DNA from: Chitinophagales bacterium
GTDB taxonomy: Bacteria; Bacteroidota; Bacteroidia; Chitinophagales; BACL12
Assembly: GCA_020636645.1 (NCBI GenBank)
Contig: JACJXO010000002.1
Coordinates: forward strand, 372,001-436,000
Reading direction: 5' to 3'
Length of the DNA stretch: 64,000 bases
Part shown: one piece after another, positions 1 through 8,790 of the stretch
Numbering within the stretch: position 1 is the first letter of the stretch
How the letters are laid out: each line of letters begins with the position of its first letter
Made by a program: the position numbers and the translations under genes
Notes under the pieces: model-generated
The model's database searches: none
Seen by the model: the letters and a program-made list of their open reading frames with translations, nothing else
Told to the model about the DNA's origin: nothing

Positions 1-407
1 GGCTTGACCAGATGTCGTTTGCGCTGTTGTTCACTATAGTAAGGCAAATACCTGACTTCCAGAGGCCTTGGTCCTACAAATGAAAGATCGCCTTTCAGCA
101 CATTGATGAGTTGCGGAAGCTCATCCAGCGAGGTTCTGCGAAGGAAAGCACCCCAGGGAGTAATCCGCTGCATAGCGGGCAGCAATGCTCCTGATTCATC
201 TTTCTTTTCATTCATGGTTCTGAATTTGATCACATGAATGATCTTCTCATGCAAACCAGGTCTCGGGTGGATGAAGAAAATCCTGTCTTTCAGAATGAAC
301 CATTGGATCAACATGATGAGGAGCAATAAAGGAAACAGGAGCAGCAAAAGAAGAAAAGCAGCTATTCTGTCCATCGCCGGCTTGATATAGTTCTTATACA
401 GACTCAA
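1..407 (-). CDS. initiating sugar transferase (bacterial sugar transferase, WcaJ/PglC type), 3' end outside window
   Basis: This is the N-terminal part of a membrane phosphoglycosyl transferase. The family moves a sugar-1-phosphate onto undecaprenyl phosphate to start a polysaccharide repeat unit. Visible are one hydrophobic N-terminal helix, then KFRTM, LRRTSLDELPQLINVLKG and SFVGPRPL, which are hallmark motifs of the family, including the acidic DE pair of the active site. The reading frame runs off the left edge. I chose the TTG at 407 because it restores the usual SLYKNYIKP N-terminus; an ATG at 372-374 would remove it. It lies 4 bp after the ATP-grasp gene and is the last visible gene of the polysaccharide operon. 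Family assignment is secure, sugar specificity unknown. Confidence 0.85.
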   Translation of the reverse strand, partial: MSLYKNYIKPAMDRIAAFLLLLLLFPLLLLIMLIQWFILKDRIFFIHPRPGLHEKIIHVIKFRTMNEKKDESGALLPAMQRITPWGAFLRRTSLDELPQLINVLKGDLSFVGPRPLEVRYLPYYSEQQRKRHLVK

Positions 408-411
408 GACA

Positions 412-1431
412 TCATTTCAAATAAGTAAGTAATACGTCCTTCAGTCCTGTTTGAACCGGCAGTTGCCACAATAACTTACACCAATTGTGGTTGCCTTCTA
501 TCAACTCCGGGGCCTCCGGTGTAAGAGCAATATCCCAACCTACAGAACGGTTCTCCGGATGCAACAGTGCTGCCTCTTTGGTCATGCGAAGAACTGCAGG
601 CCAGTGAGGCAACTGCAGGCCCGGAATAGTCAAACCAGAGATCGGATGTACATGAACAGGTTCTTTGGTGATATCGCTGAACACAGCCGGACCACTCACT
701 ACACCGGTATTCAGATCAACCGGTGCTGCCATATTTCCTGATGCCATATTGTCCACCTGAGAATTGATGGTGATCCTGAGACGTGCACCCAGGTAGTCTA
801 CCCCGCCGTGATCATTCAACTGGGTAATGACACGCAGGGTATTCAGACCCGATGGTGAAAGTTCCTGCAGGACCTCATGCTGATCTATGAAAACCTCGGC
901 CAGGTCATAGCCCTTCTGTTCCATATGGCTGACCAGTTGCTCTGGAGAAAACTCTTTTTTGCTGATCACTTCAATGCCCCAGCCGCACTGCCCGAGGGCA
1001 TCTTTCAGTACCAGTTTATCTGTCGGATGCCGGAGGACCTTGACAGCCTGTTCATTATTGGCATGAAGATCATCAATCGTACAATGTGCATGCACCACGA
1101 ATTGATCGTACTTTTCGTAAAACCTGATCTTATTGGCCAGGATATCCCTTGCATCCAAAGGATTCATAGCAAGATGGTATTCATACATGAATCCGGTTCC
1201 TGCCCATGCAGCTCTTTCTTCAGGAGTCTTCTCATAAAATCTGAACAGGAAATAATCTATCAGGCCGGTATTATATCTGAACACGGAACGTATGGCATCA
1301 GCCCAGAGAGACCAGCGGGACCTGCCTGTCTTTTCAGAGGCAAAACGAACGAACCTTCGCATTTTGTCCTGATCCAACTGGCGGAAGTAATAGGCCAGAT
1401 AGATCCATTTATTCTTTGTTCCCTTCAGCAT
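412..1431 (-). CDS. sugar-transfer-associated ATP-grasp protein
   Basis: A 339-residue protein of the ATP-grasp fold often found inside polysaccharide clusters. The C-terminal half carries the recognisable blocks SGLNTLRVIT (about 194-203), GARLRI, and SVGWDIALTPEAPELIEGNH (about 297-316), whose Asp, Glu and Asn resemble the metal/ATP-binding end of ATP-grasp enzymes. Enzymes of this fold join a carboxylate to an amine or thiol through an acyl-phosphate. The substrate here is unknown; modification of a uronic acid or attachment of an amino acid to the glycan is a reasonable guess given the neighbours. Its start overlaps the stop of the preceding glycosyltransferase as TGATG, so the two are translationally coupled. 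Confidence 0.75.
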   Translation of the reverse strand: MLKGTKNKWIYLAYYFRQLDQDKMRRFVRFASEKTGRSRWSLWADAIRSVFRYNTGLIDYFLFRFYEKTPEERAAWAGTGFMYEYHLAMNPLDARDILANKIRFYEKYDQFVVHAHCTIDDLHANNEQAVKVLRHPTDKLVLKDALGQCGWGIEVISKKEFSPEQLVSHMEQKGYDLAEVFIDQHEVLQELSPSGLNTLRVITQLNDHGGVDYLGARLRITINSQVDNMASGNMAAPVDLNTGVVSGPAVFSDITKEPVHVHPISGLTIPGLQLPHWPAVLRMTKEAALLHPENRSVGWDIALTPEAPELIEGNHNWCKLLWQLPVQTGLKDVLLTYLK

Positions 1432-2582
1432 CAGTCCGTTTTTTGATCCGGTTTCAGATACCCGTTATAAATATTCCGCATGCTATCAAGCGATGCTTCG
1501 ATCCTGAATTTTTCGGCATGCAAACGGGCGGCATTTCCCATTTTTTGGCGCAATGAAGGCTCTTTAGAGAACCTTACAAGTGCTTCACGAAAGGCGATCT
1601 GATCGCCTTGAGGAAACATCAAACCTGTCTGTTCATGGATGACCAGTTCTTTGTGCCCTCTGTCTTCAGTTGCCACAACAGGAACTCCACACAGCATTTG
1701 TTCGGCAAGTCCCAGACCAAGTCCTTCCTGCCTGCTTGCCGAGATACCTACATCAGCAATCGCCGCGAGCGGTCCCAGGTCATGCATGAAGCCCATGAAG
1801 CGAACATGATCTTCCACCCGAAGGTTTCTGGCAAGATTCAGCATCTGATCCATCAGCTCACCGCGACCGGCGAATATCACCTGCACGGTCGGGACCTGTC
1901 TGATCAAAGCCGGCAGATTTTCCAGAATGAATCGATGATTCTTTCGGGGGATGAACTCAGCAATATACAGCAGGAGAAACTGCTGTTGCTTAAAACCATA
2001 CTTAAGCCTGACAGCTTTCTTTTCCTCTTCTGAATACACTCTGAATTTTCCAGAGTCGATCCCAATTCCTGGTATCATAAATGCCTTTCGGGGGTGCAGT
2101 CTTTTATCAGCATAGGTGAAATCTTCACTGTTAATGGTGATGATGGCATCAGTGATAAATGACAAGGCATATTCTGCAGGGAAATAGGAAAGCCAGTACT
2201 TCAATGGAGCCCCTTTAAAAAAATGAAAGCCGTGGGCAGTGTACAAGACCGCAGCCCCCTTTTTCCTTCTGGCTCTGGCCGCCAGCCTTGTGAGTACTCC
2301 CGGCATAGGTGTATGGCAATGTATCAGGTCGTATTGTTCTTTATCGATCAGGTTCTTCAACTGCCTGTAGGTGGATACATTACGACGGTCAAGAGGTGTT
2401 CGCGGGAATGGCATATAATGTATCTGCCTGGCATGACTGAATTCAAGATCCGCCCGTTTCTCCATCGCCAGATGCACTTCATAACCCTGCTCATCCAGCC
2501 ATTTTATGTATGGATAATGGAAAGCGGCCAGGTGTATATCGCTGGTGGCTGTGTACAGAATTTTACCTTTCACCTGCAACAT
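1431..2582 (-). CDS. glycosyltransferase family 4
   Basis: A 383-residue GT-B fold glycosyltransferase. The N-terminal domain shows HCHTPMPGVLTRLAAR and YTAHGFHFFKG (about 88-122), typical of EpsD/CapM-like GT4 enzymes. The C-terminal nucleotide-sugar domain shows IAEFIPRKNHRFILE (about 208-222), FAGRGE, VRFMGFMHD, then SRQEGLGLGLAEQMLCGVPVV (about 283-303) with the Glu pair expected of GT4. It should add one sugar to the lipid-linked repeat unit on the cytoplasmic face. Donor and acceptor cannot be read from the sequence. It lies directly after the sulfotransferase (stop at 2583) and overlaps the ATP-grasp gene by one base. Confidence 0.85.
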   Translation of the reverse strand: MLQVKGKILYTATSDIHLAAFHYPYIKWLDEQGYEVHLAMEKRADLEFSHARQIHYMPFPRTPLDRRNVSTYRQLKNLIDKEQYDLIHCHTPMPGVLTRLAARARRKKGAAVLYTAHGFHFFKGAPLKYWLSYFPAEYALSFITDAIITINSEDFTYADKRLHPRKAFMIPGIGIDSGKFRVYSEEEKKAVRLKYGFKQQQFLLLYIAEFIPRKNHRFILENLPALIRQVPTVQVIFAGRGELMDQMLNLARNLRVEDHVRFMGFMHDLGPLAAIADVGISASRQEGLGLGLAEQMLCGVPVVATEDRGHKELVIHEQTGLMFPQGDQIAFREALVRFSKEPSLRQKMGNAARLHAEKFRIEASLDSMRNIYNGYLKPDQKTD

Positions 2583-3254
2583 TCAATATCCCAATAATTC
2601 ATGATCACGGTGATATATTTCAGATATTCTTCTCCGCACCAAGGATGAAATGCCGTTATCCAGATCAGTTACAGACATGTTCCTTCTCTCCAATATTATT
2701 TTTCTTCCCAGTCTTTCCGTCAGGATCTGCTCTAGCTTTTCCGGTTCCTCCAGTTTCAGTACATCATTCACCAGCAGTTCTATGCCTGAATCAAAGAGAA
2801 AACTGTACTGCGGCCTGAAAATCACAGGGCCGTTAAGGATGTTTTGCAACGGCAACCATTCCATGACAAATTTCTCAAATGTATGGAATAAGGGTCCGTC
2901 ATAATCCGGATGTCTGCGAACGCCCCCTTCTGTTCCACCGTTTCCCTTCACATAGCGATATGCAGAATAGAGCCTGTCAACCGGATGTCTGGTAACTGCA
3001 AAAGAGTACAACTTATAGTATGGATCATTACCCATTCTGTCCCGGACAGTTTCTGCAGTGAAATGTCCTGCTCTTTTGCCCAGCACAGCTCTGGCCACGC
3101 TGGTACCTGCAGCTTTTGGTATATGTATGAATATGACCTGTTGCTTTCTATAGATCTTAATACAGCGATCCAGGTACATCCTGTCTATAGCTTGTTTACC
3201 AACAATCCTTTCGGCCTGTTCATATAATCCTATTTTGATGCGGGAGAGATTCAC
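2583..3254 (-). CDS. sulfotransferase family protein (Sulfotransfer_2 type)
   Basis: A 223-residue cytosolic protein with FIHIPKAAGTSVARAVLG (about 42-59), the 5'-phosphosulfate-binding loop of carbohydrate sulfotransferases. SFAVTRHPVDRLYSAYRYVK (about 84-103) is the 3'-phosphate-binding segment with the conserved Arg and Ser. Members use PAPS to sulfate sugar hydroxyls. It is shorter than many relatives but both PAPS-binding blocks are intact. It overlaps the upstream glycosyltransferase by 4 bp. It is one of three different sulfotransferases in this operon, which argues that the glycan is sulfated at more than one position. Acceptor unknown. Confidence 0.8.
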   Translation of the reverse strand: MNLSRIKIGLYEQAERIVGKQAIDRMYLDRCIKIYRKQQVIFIHIPKAAGTSVARAVLGKRAGHFTAETVRDRMGNDPYYKLYSFAVTRHPVDRLYSAYRYVKGNGGTEGGVRRHPDYDGPLFHTFEKFVMEWLPLQNILNGPVIFRPQYSFLFDSGIELLVNDVLKLEEPEKLEQILTERLGRKIILERRNMSVTDLDNGISSLVRRRISEIYHRDHELLGY

Positions 3255-4417
3255 TGTGATGAATAGGTTCTTTTGAAACGGTCATAGAATTCCAATCTCG
3301 ATTCTGCGGATCTTTCCGGGTCAAACCTCTTGGCTGCTTCTGCATTTTGTCTGGCCATGTTTTCCAGATCATGTCTGCTCAGTCCGGCGATGATACCAGC
3401 CAGTTGTTTCGCATTCCTTTTCTCAAAAAGGTACTTATCAGGCAGTAATTCAGGTATGCCCCCAACCCTGCTTCCGAGACAAGGACACGCTCTGCTCATT
3501 GCTTCAACCAACGCCCTTGGAAGGCCCTCTGTCACACTCGGTTGAATATACAGATCAATGTTGTCCAGAAAATCAAAGACCTGGCCGTGAGGAATCTGTC
3601 CAATAATATCCAGCTGAGATCTTACTCCCAAATCGTTCGCCAATCTCACCAAACGATCGCCGGTTCCCTTTCCTGCTACCTGATACTTAAGTTGTATGCC
3701 CTGCCTGGCAAGAATACTCATTGCCTGCAATACATATTCATGTCCTTTATACTTCACATCCAGTGCTGCTGCTGTTCCTACTACCAGTTCATCATCATGC
3801 TTGCGCATGCCTATTTTGTGTATCCGGGACTCTAATACTTCCTCACCGGAAGGTTTCAGTACTACATCTGATAATCCTAACTGATAACCAGTGCTTGGAT
3901 ATCTCTGCTGCAGATACTCTTTGGTAACATACAAAACAGGATCAGCTTTGGCAATGCTTTTCAACATAGACCTTCTGGCAATGGGGGCATAGATCTTTCC
4001 TAAAGTACTGTGGTTGCTCAAAGCATCGTATGGATCGCCAACTACCTCAGTCAGGTAAGGTTTATTAAAATATCGTGCGTATTGTGCCGCAATTCTGCCT
4101 ACATATCCCGGTTCTCTTACAATGATCACGTCATGTTCATTTACCGCATGTTTGATCTTATGATGTATTACTGTGCGGTTTCGTAAAAACAGGAATGGCG
4201 TGTTCATTTCAGGAACAGGAATGACCTGCAGATTACTTTCAAAAGGCTGCAACTCAGATGCAGCAACAGCATGAATGGGCCTTGTACGAACTATGAAGGT
4301 AACCTGGTCTCCAAAATAACGGTATCGTTCAACCAAACGATCATTCAACTCATTGCCATAATACCGGCCATGTTCATCAATCTCCACCCTGCCGTTATAT
4401 GCAAATAGCACTTTCAT
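3251..4417 (-). CDS. glycosyltransferase family 4
   Basis: A 388-residue GT4-like enzyme. The N-terminal half has the IIVREPGYVGRIAAQYAR block (about 98-115) and TEVVGDPYDA (about 123-132). The C-terminal half has GTAAALDVKYKGHEYVLQAM (about 214-233), YQVAGKGTG, LDIIGQIPHGQVFDFLDN and QPSVTEGLPRALVEAMSRAC (about 294-313), with the glutamates that contact the nucleotide sugar in this family. It is predicted to act on the lipid-linked glycan in the cytoplasm. It overlaps its neighbours on both sides by 4 bp, a sign of tight translational coupling. Sugar specificity unknown. Confidence 0.83.
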   Translation of the reverse strand: MKVLFAYNGRVEIDEHGRYYGNELNDRLVERYRYFGDQVTFIVRTRPIHAVAASELQPFESNLQVIPVPEMNTPFLFLRNRTVIHHKIKHAVNEHDVIIVREPGYVGRIAAQYARYFNKPYLTEVVGDPYDALSNHSTLGKIYAPIARRSMLKSIAKADPVLYVTKEYLQQRYPSTGYQLGLSDVVLKPSGEEVLESRIHKIGMRKHDDELVVGTAAALDVKYKGHEYVLQAMSILARQGIQLKYQVAGKGTGDRLVRLANDLGVRSQLDIIGQIPHGQVFDFLDNIDLYIQPSVTEGLPRALVEAMSRACPCLGSRVGGIPELLPDKYLFEKRNAKQLAGIIAGLSRHDLENMARQNAEAAKRFDPERSAESRLEFYDRFKRTYSSQ

Positions 4418-5541
4418 ACTATCTGATCTCCTGCTACAGATTCCAGAAATTCTCTGAATCTGTCATTGGCATTATAGGCTTCAATTGCCCAGTCTCTGCA
4501 GGACAATCTGATTCGTAACTGCCGATCTTCTTTCATTCGCTGTATCAAATGAAAGGCAGATCCCACATCATCGGGGCCTACCAGCTGACCATGCAAATGT
4601 TCAGGTACTGTGTCTCTGATCGGTACGATATCAGATGCTACGAAAGGAAGTCCTGCCATCATCGCTTCGATCAGTGAATTGGGTTGCCCCTCTGTATATG
4701 ATGGGAAATAAAACACATCAAATGTGCGGAGAATACGGTGCACATCATCACGATAGCCCAATGCCAATACCCTTCCGTCAAGTTGCCTTCGGTTGATGGA
4801 TTCCTGCAACTGTTCTGTTCCTTTACCACAGCATATCACATAGCAATCATCCCAGGTTGCACAGGCACGTACTGCCAGATCCAGGACCGCCTGATGATTT
4901 TTCTTCTCGTCAAATCTTCCGGTATGTCCGATCACAAATGAAGAGACCGGGATGCCCAATGCCTGTTTCATTTCATCATCCTTTTCATCGCTGAACATGG
5001 CAGCATCCACACCGTTATACACCACTTTGAAGCGAGGATCACCTGCTACTCTGTACGGAAAAAAATTATCGGTAGCTGTATGCGAATTCAGCACAATGGC
5101 AGTGGCGTTCCTGTACACCAGTCTGTTGACCATTCTGTCGAACGATGATTTCAGAGCAGAAGACCTGAAGTGATTGGTGGACTGACCATAGTAGGCTACT
5201 CGTGACCGGATGGATGCTTTTCGGGCAAGCCACATATACAGTCCGCCAAAGTTGCTGGTCAGGTCACAGATGCCGTCAAACTTTCTGTTTCGCAACAGGC
5301 GATAGATCTTCCACAGTGAGACAGGATTCATATAGCCCGTCCTGACCGTGATCACTTCAACCCCTGCATCCTCATACCCTTTCAGCAAGGCACCTGTCTT
5401 ACCGCTCTTACATATCAGGGTAGCTCGGAACTGCCCCTGGTAGTGTCTGAAAAACCGGAGCAGATACACTTCCAGGCCACCCGGGTCGATGTTGTACAAC
5501 AAAAAACAGAAGTTCTTTTTCACTCGAGATTCGGTGGTCAT
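4414..5541 (-). CDS. glycosyltransferase family 4
   Basis: A 375-residue GT-B glycosyltransferase. The N-terminus reads LLYNIDPGGLEVYLLRFFRH (about 14-33), the glycine-rich acceptor loop of GT4 enzymes. Later come IVLNSHTATDNFFPY, VYNGVD, GHTGRFDEKKNHQAVLDLA (about 207-225), and FYFPSYTEGQPNSLIEAMMA (about 276-295) with the conserved Glu residues. It should add a sugar to the growing repeat unit. It overlaps the deacetylase-like gene before it and the GT4 gene after it by 4 bp each. Substrate unknown. Confidence 0.85.
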   Translation of the reverse strand: MTTESRVKKNFCFLLYNIDPGGLEVYLLRFFRHYQGQFRATLICKSGKTGALLKGYEDAGVEVITVRTGYMNPVSLWKIYRLLRNRKFDGICDLTSNFGGLYMWLARKASIRSRVAYYGQSTNHFRSSALKSSFDRMVNRLVYRNATAIVLNSHTATDNFFPYRVAGDPRFKVVYNGVDAAMFSDEKDDEMKQALGIPVSSFVIGHTGRFDEKKNHQAVLDLAVRACATWDDCYVICCGKGTEQLQESINRRQLDGRVLALGYRDDVHRILRTFDVFYFPSYTEGQPNSLIEAMMAGLPFVASDIVPIRDTVPEHLHGQLVGPDDVGSAFHLIQRMKEDRQLRIRLSCRDWAIEAYNANDRFREFLESVAGDQIV

Positions 5542-6653
5542 GGTTTGCGAATAAATTCCAGATAATCTGCAGAATGCATGAATTCCACTTCAGGAAATTT
5601 TGATACGACCAGTTGCAGTAGTTCCTTTAGTAATTTCAGGTTACTGGTTCTGTTCTCGGGGTTAATGGTGCCTATATAATTAAGCCTGTGAGAACTGATG
5701 ATGGCAGCATGCCCTTTTTCGAATGCCCTTGCTATGCCTGCAAAGGCACTGGAAACGGCCCCTTCTCTTCCAAGAATACTCGGCTCAAAGAACACATTCC
5801 TTCTCAGGTAGATCTGACCGTTCTTATTCCTTTGACCGGTCCAATGGTATTTCTTCTTCCATTTCTCTTTGCCAACCACCGGCGATTTCTGTACAGCAAT
5901 GCCCTGAATGCCCATTACACCTCCACGGGACATAGCCTGCTCATGTGCTTCATGCCAAAAATAACATGGAGGTATAGCGGTAGCAGAAGCAAAACCCCAG
6001 GTTTCCTGAAACAGCTTAAGCCCCTCTGTAACAGAAGCCTCTGAAAACTTCAGATCATTAGTATCTCCTGCATTATAGGCATCCATGATATCTGATTCAC
6101 AGGATGGAACTTCGTTTACATTGAATGAGATCATGCGGTGGTTGAAAGCCAACCGGATCGCTTCATCACCTGCCCTCAGTTTCTTCATCCAGGCGGCTAC
6201 ATGTACGTGTTCACGACCATGAAACTGAGGATAGAATAATCTTTCAGTCAGTGCCTGCTTTTGCAATGCAAAGACTTGTCTGCTATCAGGATGGCGTTCC
6301 AGTGTGCTGTTGCTCGGTTCCCAGAAATATTCCTGAAAACCAGAGTCCCTGATGCGATCAAAATCAGGATTGGCGGCGATCCAGTTAGCAGTGATGACAG
6401 CCGGTCTTCCTGTATGGTCCTTTGCAGATCTCAGTACTTCTATCAGTGCCAGCATATCAGCATCTGTTTCCAGAGAGTCATTGCGGTTATAGGGGCATTT
6501 ATCAACGGGATATCCCTTAGACAGCAACATCTGGTAAACCGAAGATGAGGGCATGCGGATGGTTCCCCAGTCATCTGATTCGATGATGAGGATGCGGCGT
6601 TTGTGTCTTGTGGTGAGACGACCCAGAACCAAATCACGTAATTGATTCTTCAC
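5538..6653 (-). CDS. polysaccharide (de)acetylase-like protein, first of two tandem paralogues
   Basis: A 371-residue protein with no signal peptide. ILIIESDDWGTIRM (about 21-34) resembles the metal-binding Asp-Asp motif of NodB-type polysaccharide deacetylases. FHGREHVHVAAW (about 144-155) supplies a His-x3-His pair, and AIISSHRLNYIG (about 317-328) a late conserved His. Similar Bacteroidota proteins are, as I recall, annotated polysaccharide (de)acetylase. Lack of an export signal and position among cytosolic glycosyltransferases suggest action on a precursor. A paralogue lies just upstream (6740-7807) with the same three motif blocks. De-N-acetylation is inferred, not shown. Confidence 0.6.
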   Translation of the reverse strand: MKNQLRDLVLGRLTTRHKRRILIIESDDWGTIRMPSSSVYQMLLSKGYPVDKCPYNRNDSLETDADMLALIEVLRSAKDHTGRPAVITANWIAANPDFDRIRDSGFQEYFWEPSNSTLERHPDSRQVFALQKQALTERLFYPQFHGREHVHVAAWMKKLRAGDEAIRLAFNHRMISFNVNEVPSCESDIMDAYNAGDTNDLKFSEASVTEGLKLFQETWGFASATAIPPCYFWHEAHEQAMSRGGVMGIQGIAVQKSPVVGKEKWKKKYHWTGQRNKNGQIYLRRNVFFEPSILGREGAVSSAFAGIARAFEKGHAAIISSHRLNYIGTINPENRTSNLKLLKELLQLVVSKFPEVEFMHSADYLEFIRKP

Positions 6654-6739
6654 TGACTTATTACAAGGTGTTGTTTAAACGTAGTACGTGTTTTTCAGAT
6701 CCGGGTTCCAGAACAAAATGCCGCCTGAACATCTAATAC

Positions 6740-7807
6740 CTAAATTGTCATTAGACTGATGAGTTCACTGGCAGATATAAAACGCATATCCGGATACCTT
6801 CTGGTGAGAATTTCTAAAAGCTTTCTTAGAAACAAAAGCCCTCTTGCTCTGTTGGATTCATCTCTGCCTCCGGCAAAATTCACCCGATGAGAACTAATAA
6901 CGAGGGGAACCCGCCATCTGAAAGCTTTCTCAGCTGCCTGAAGTGTTTGGGTTATTGAATTTTCGCCGAATGTGGCAGGTTCAAACATAGCATTGCGGCA
7001 CAGGTATCTGATCTCATTGGATCTTTTCCCGGTCCATGCGATCTCTCTTTTCATCTGTCCATTTGCTTGGGAGCGCATTGCTGATCTGGCTGAATCCATA
7101 TACAGTATCCCGTATTCACCAGCCAGTTGTTCTGTATGCTTTCCGTGTATCAAACCCGGCGGAACGAACAGAGCCGGTTTCCTCTTAAAAAAGCTTTCAA
7201 ATATTCCGACAGCATCTCCCAACATTTTTTGCTGCCATTCTTCATCCTGGCTTTCCATCCATTTAAATGGCCTCAAATGAACATTTCCATCATTCAAAAC
7301 AGCTATCGACCGGTGATCTCTCATCCAGGTAAAAGCCGGAGCCTGTTCCTTCAGCTTATTGATCAATATACGGGGGTGGATATGCTCTCTTCCATGCAAT
7401 TCCGGCTGAAAAACTCCTTCATTCTCTCCCTGTTGCCAAAGATCCAGGATCTCCTTTCCATAGGACCTCTTCAGAGATGAATCGAAGGATTCCCAACTAT
7501 ACATATCATTCTCCTCATCACTGAATGTTGGGTTCCCCGTGCAGACAACCGGAGTAAAAACTACGGGCTTGTTGTCAGAGCCTTTGTAGTCGGTCAGTGC
7601 ATCAAATAAAGAATGAAGGTCATCGGGGCTCTCCAGGCCATCATACCTGTTGAAAACATCACCCGGTAAAATACCAGGGCAGGCATTGATCTCTTTTTCT
7701 GTCAACTCGCCGGACATTCCCAGGTGACCGTAATCATCCACCAGGAAGACACAGATCTTATCAGAAGAACGGTAAGAAAGGACATTAAACAGATCGGCGA
7801 TCTTCAT
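6740..7807 (-). CDS. polysaccharide (de)acetylase-like protein, second paralogue
   Basis: A 355-residue protein built like the 5538-6653 gene. CVFLVDDYGHLGMSG (about 19-33) is the Asp-Asp block, PELHGREHIHPRILINKLKE (about 135-154) the His-x3-His block, and VISSHRVNFAGG (about 303-314) the C-terminal His block. Sequence outside these blocks has diverged strongly, so the pair is an old duplication, probably with different substrates. The stop lies 86 bp before the next gene, the largest gap in this part of the operon. The start lies 2 bp after the stop of the sulfotransferase gene. Enzymatic role inferred only. Confidence 0.55.
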   Translation of the reverse strand: MKIADLFNVLSYRSSDKICVFLVDDYGHLGMSGELTEKEINACPGILPGDVFNRYDGLESPDDLHSLFDALTDYKGSDNKPVVFTPVVCTGNPTFSDEENDMYSWESFDSSLKRSYGKEILDLWQQGENEGVFQPELHGREHIHPRILINKLKEQAPAFTWMRDHRSIAVLNDGNVHLRPFKWMESQDEEWQQKMLGDAVGIFESFFKRKPALFVPPGLIHGKHTEQLAGEYGILYMDSARSAMRSQANGQMKREIAWTGKRSNEIRYLCRNAMFEPATFGENSITQTLQAAEKAFRWRVPLVISSHRVNFAGGRDESNRARGLLFLRKLLEILTRRYPDMRFISASELISLMTI

Positions 7808-7809
7808 AC

Positions 7810-8790
7810 CTATTTGATGTTGAGTGGCAGTGGATCATCAACAGAATACAGCGTACACCCAAAATACTGCAGGATGTTTTTGCAATTTTCTTTCTGCTGA
7901 TCATTTATCCTGCCCATCCATTTTGATATCTGTGCCAATGGTTCCTGATCAACTCCGGCTCTTCCGGTTGTGGAGCTTGCGTTATTGGCCTGCACACCGC
8001 TGAATGTCAGATCCCAGTTCAAAGCTATTTGTGCAAACTGCTCCTGCGGGTTCAACACCAAATATTCATAAAATACCGGCTGAACCTGCAACATGAATTG
8101 TTCGTTCTGAAGAACTGGCAGATTATTGATGCACCAGAGCGCTACTTTTCGTTCCAGTGCACCTTCCAGACCATTCAGATACTGCTCATTTTGCACAAAT
8201 CGCTGGTTGTTATGACAGTTCGGTACTTTATAAGTAACAGCATCCCGATCAGCCCCTCTGAAGGCATCTAACTGAGATAATGCCACAGCGACAGGATGTC
8301 TGATCAGCATGACCGGCTTGTATCTTAATTGAATTTGGTGCAGGATCCAGGGAGCAAGCATGTTGGCACGAACAAATTTTACCAGGAGTTTGTCTGCCGA
8401 ATCTACTGATTCAGGACTGTTGTACCTGGCGGTCCAGGGGGTCCATGTCTTTCCGGAAAAAGAAGCGATCAGGCAATTCAGCAGAGCGTCGTCTTTCTCA
8501 TCCGGGGTCAAATATGGTCTGTCGCCATAGTGCAGAGGAAGTTCACTGACCGTACCTCTGACAGGATGGAGTGGTTCCCATTGAGACACCATCTCTCCTG
8601 ACTGAAGCAACATTTCAAACAGCCATGTGCTTCCGCCTCTGCTTTCACTAAAAATGACCCTGGCATGCTCAGCATTCCATTCCCGCCCGGCAGATCTGAG
8701 TTGTCTGCAGATCTTACGATCCAGTCTTGTCTGATTCAGATCCTGTAAATGTCTGTTGATCCTGCGTAACATTACATCTATCTTATCCAA
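7810..8790 (-). CDS. sulfotransferase
   Basis: A 326-residue protein. RVIFSESRGGSTWLFEMLLQ (about 44-63) is the PAPS 5'-phosphosulfate loop, and VMLIRHPVAVALSQLDAF (about 159-176) is the 3'-phosphate-binding segment with Arg and Ser. Between them lie long spacer segments with many Trp and Pro residues, as in carbohydrate sulfotransferases. It is clearly different in sequence from the other two sulfotransferases of the cluster. Its start overlaps the end of the polymerase-like gene by 13 bp. It should transfer sulfate from PAPS to the repeat unit; acceptor position unknown. Confidence 0.75.
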   Translation of the reverse strand: MDKIDVMLRRINRHLQDLNQTRLDRKICRQLRSAGREWNAEHARVIFSESRGGSTWLFEMLLQSGEMVSQWEPLHPVRGTVSELPLHYGDRPYLTPDEKDDALLNCLIASFSGKTWTPWTARYNSPESVDSADKLLVKFVRANMLAPWILHQIQLRYKPVMLIRHPVAVALSQLDAFRGADRDAVTYKVPNCHNNQRFVQNEQYLNGLEGALERKVALWCINNLPVLQNEQFMLQVQPVFYEYLVLNPQEQFAQIALNWDLTFSGVQANNASSTTGRAGVDQEPLAQISKWMGRINDQQKENCKNILQYFGCTLYSVDDPLPLNIK

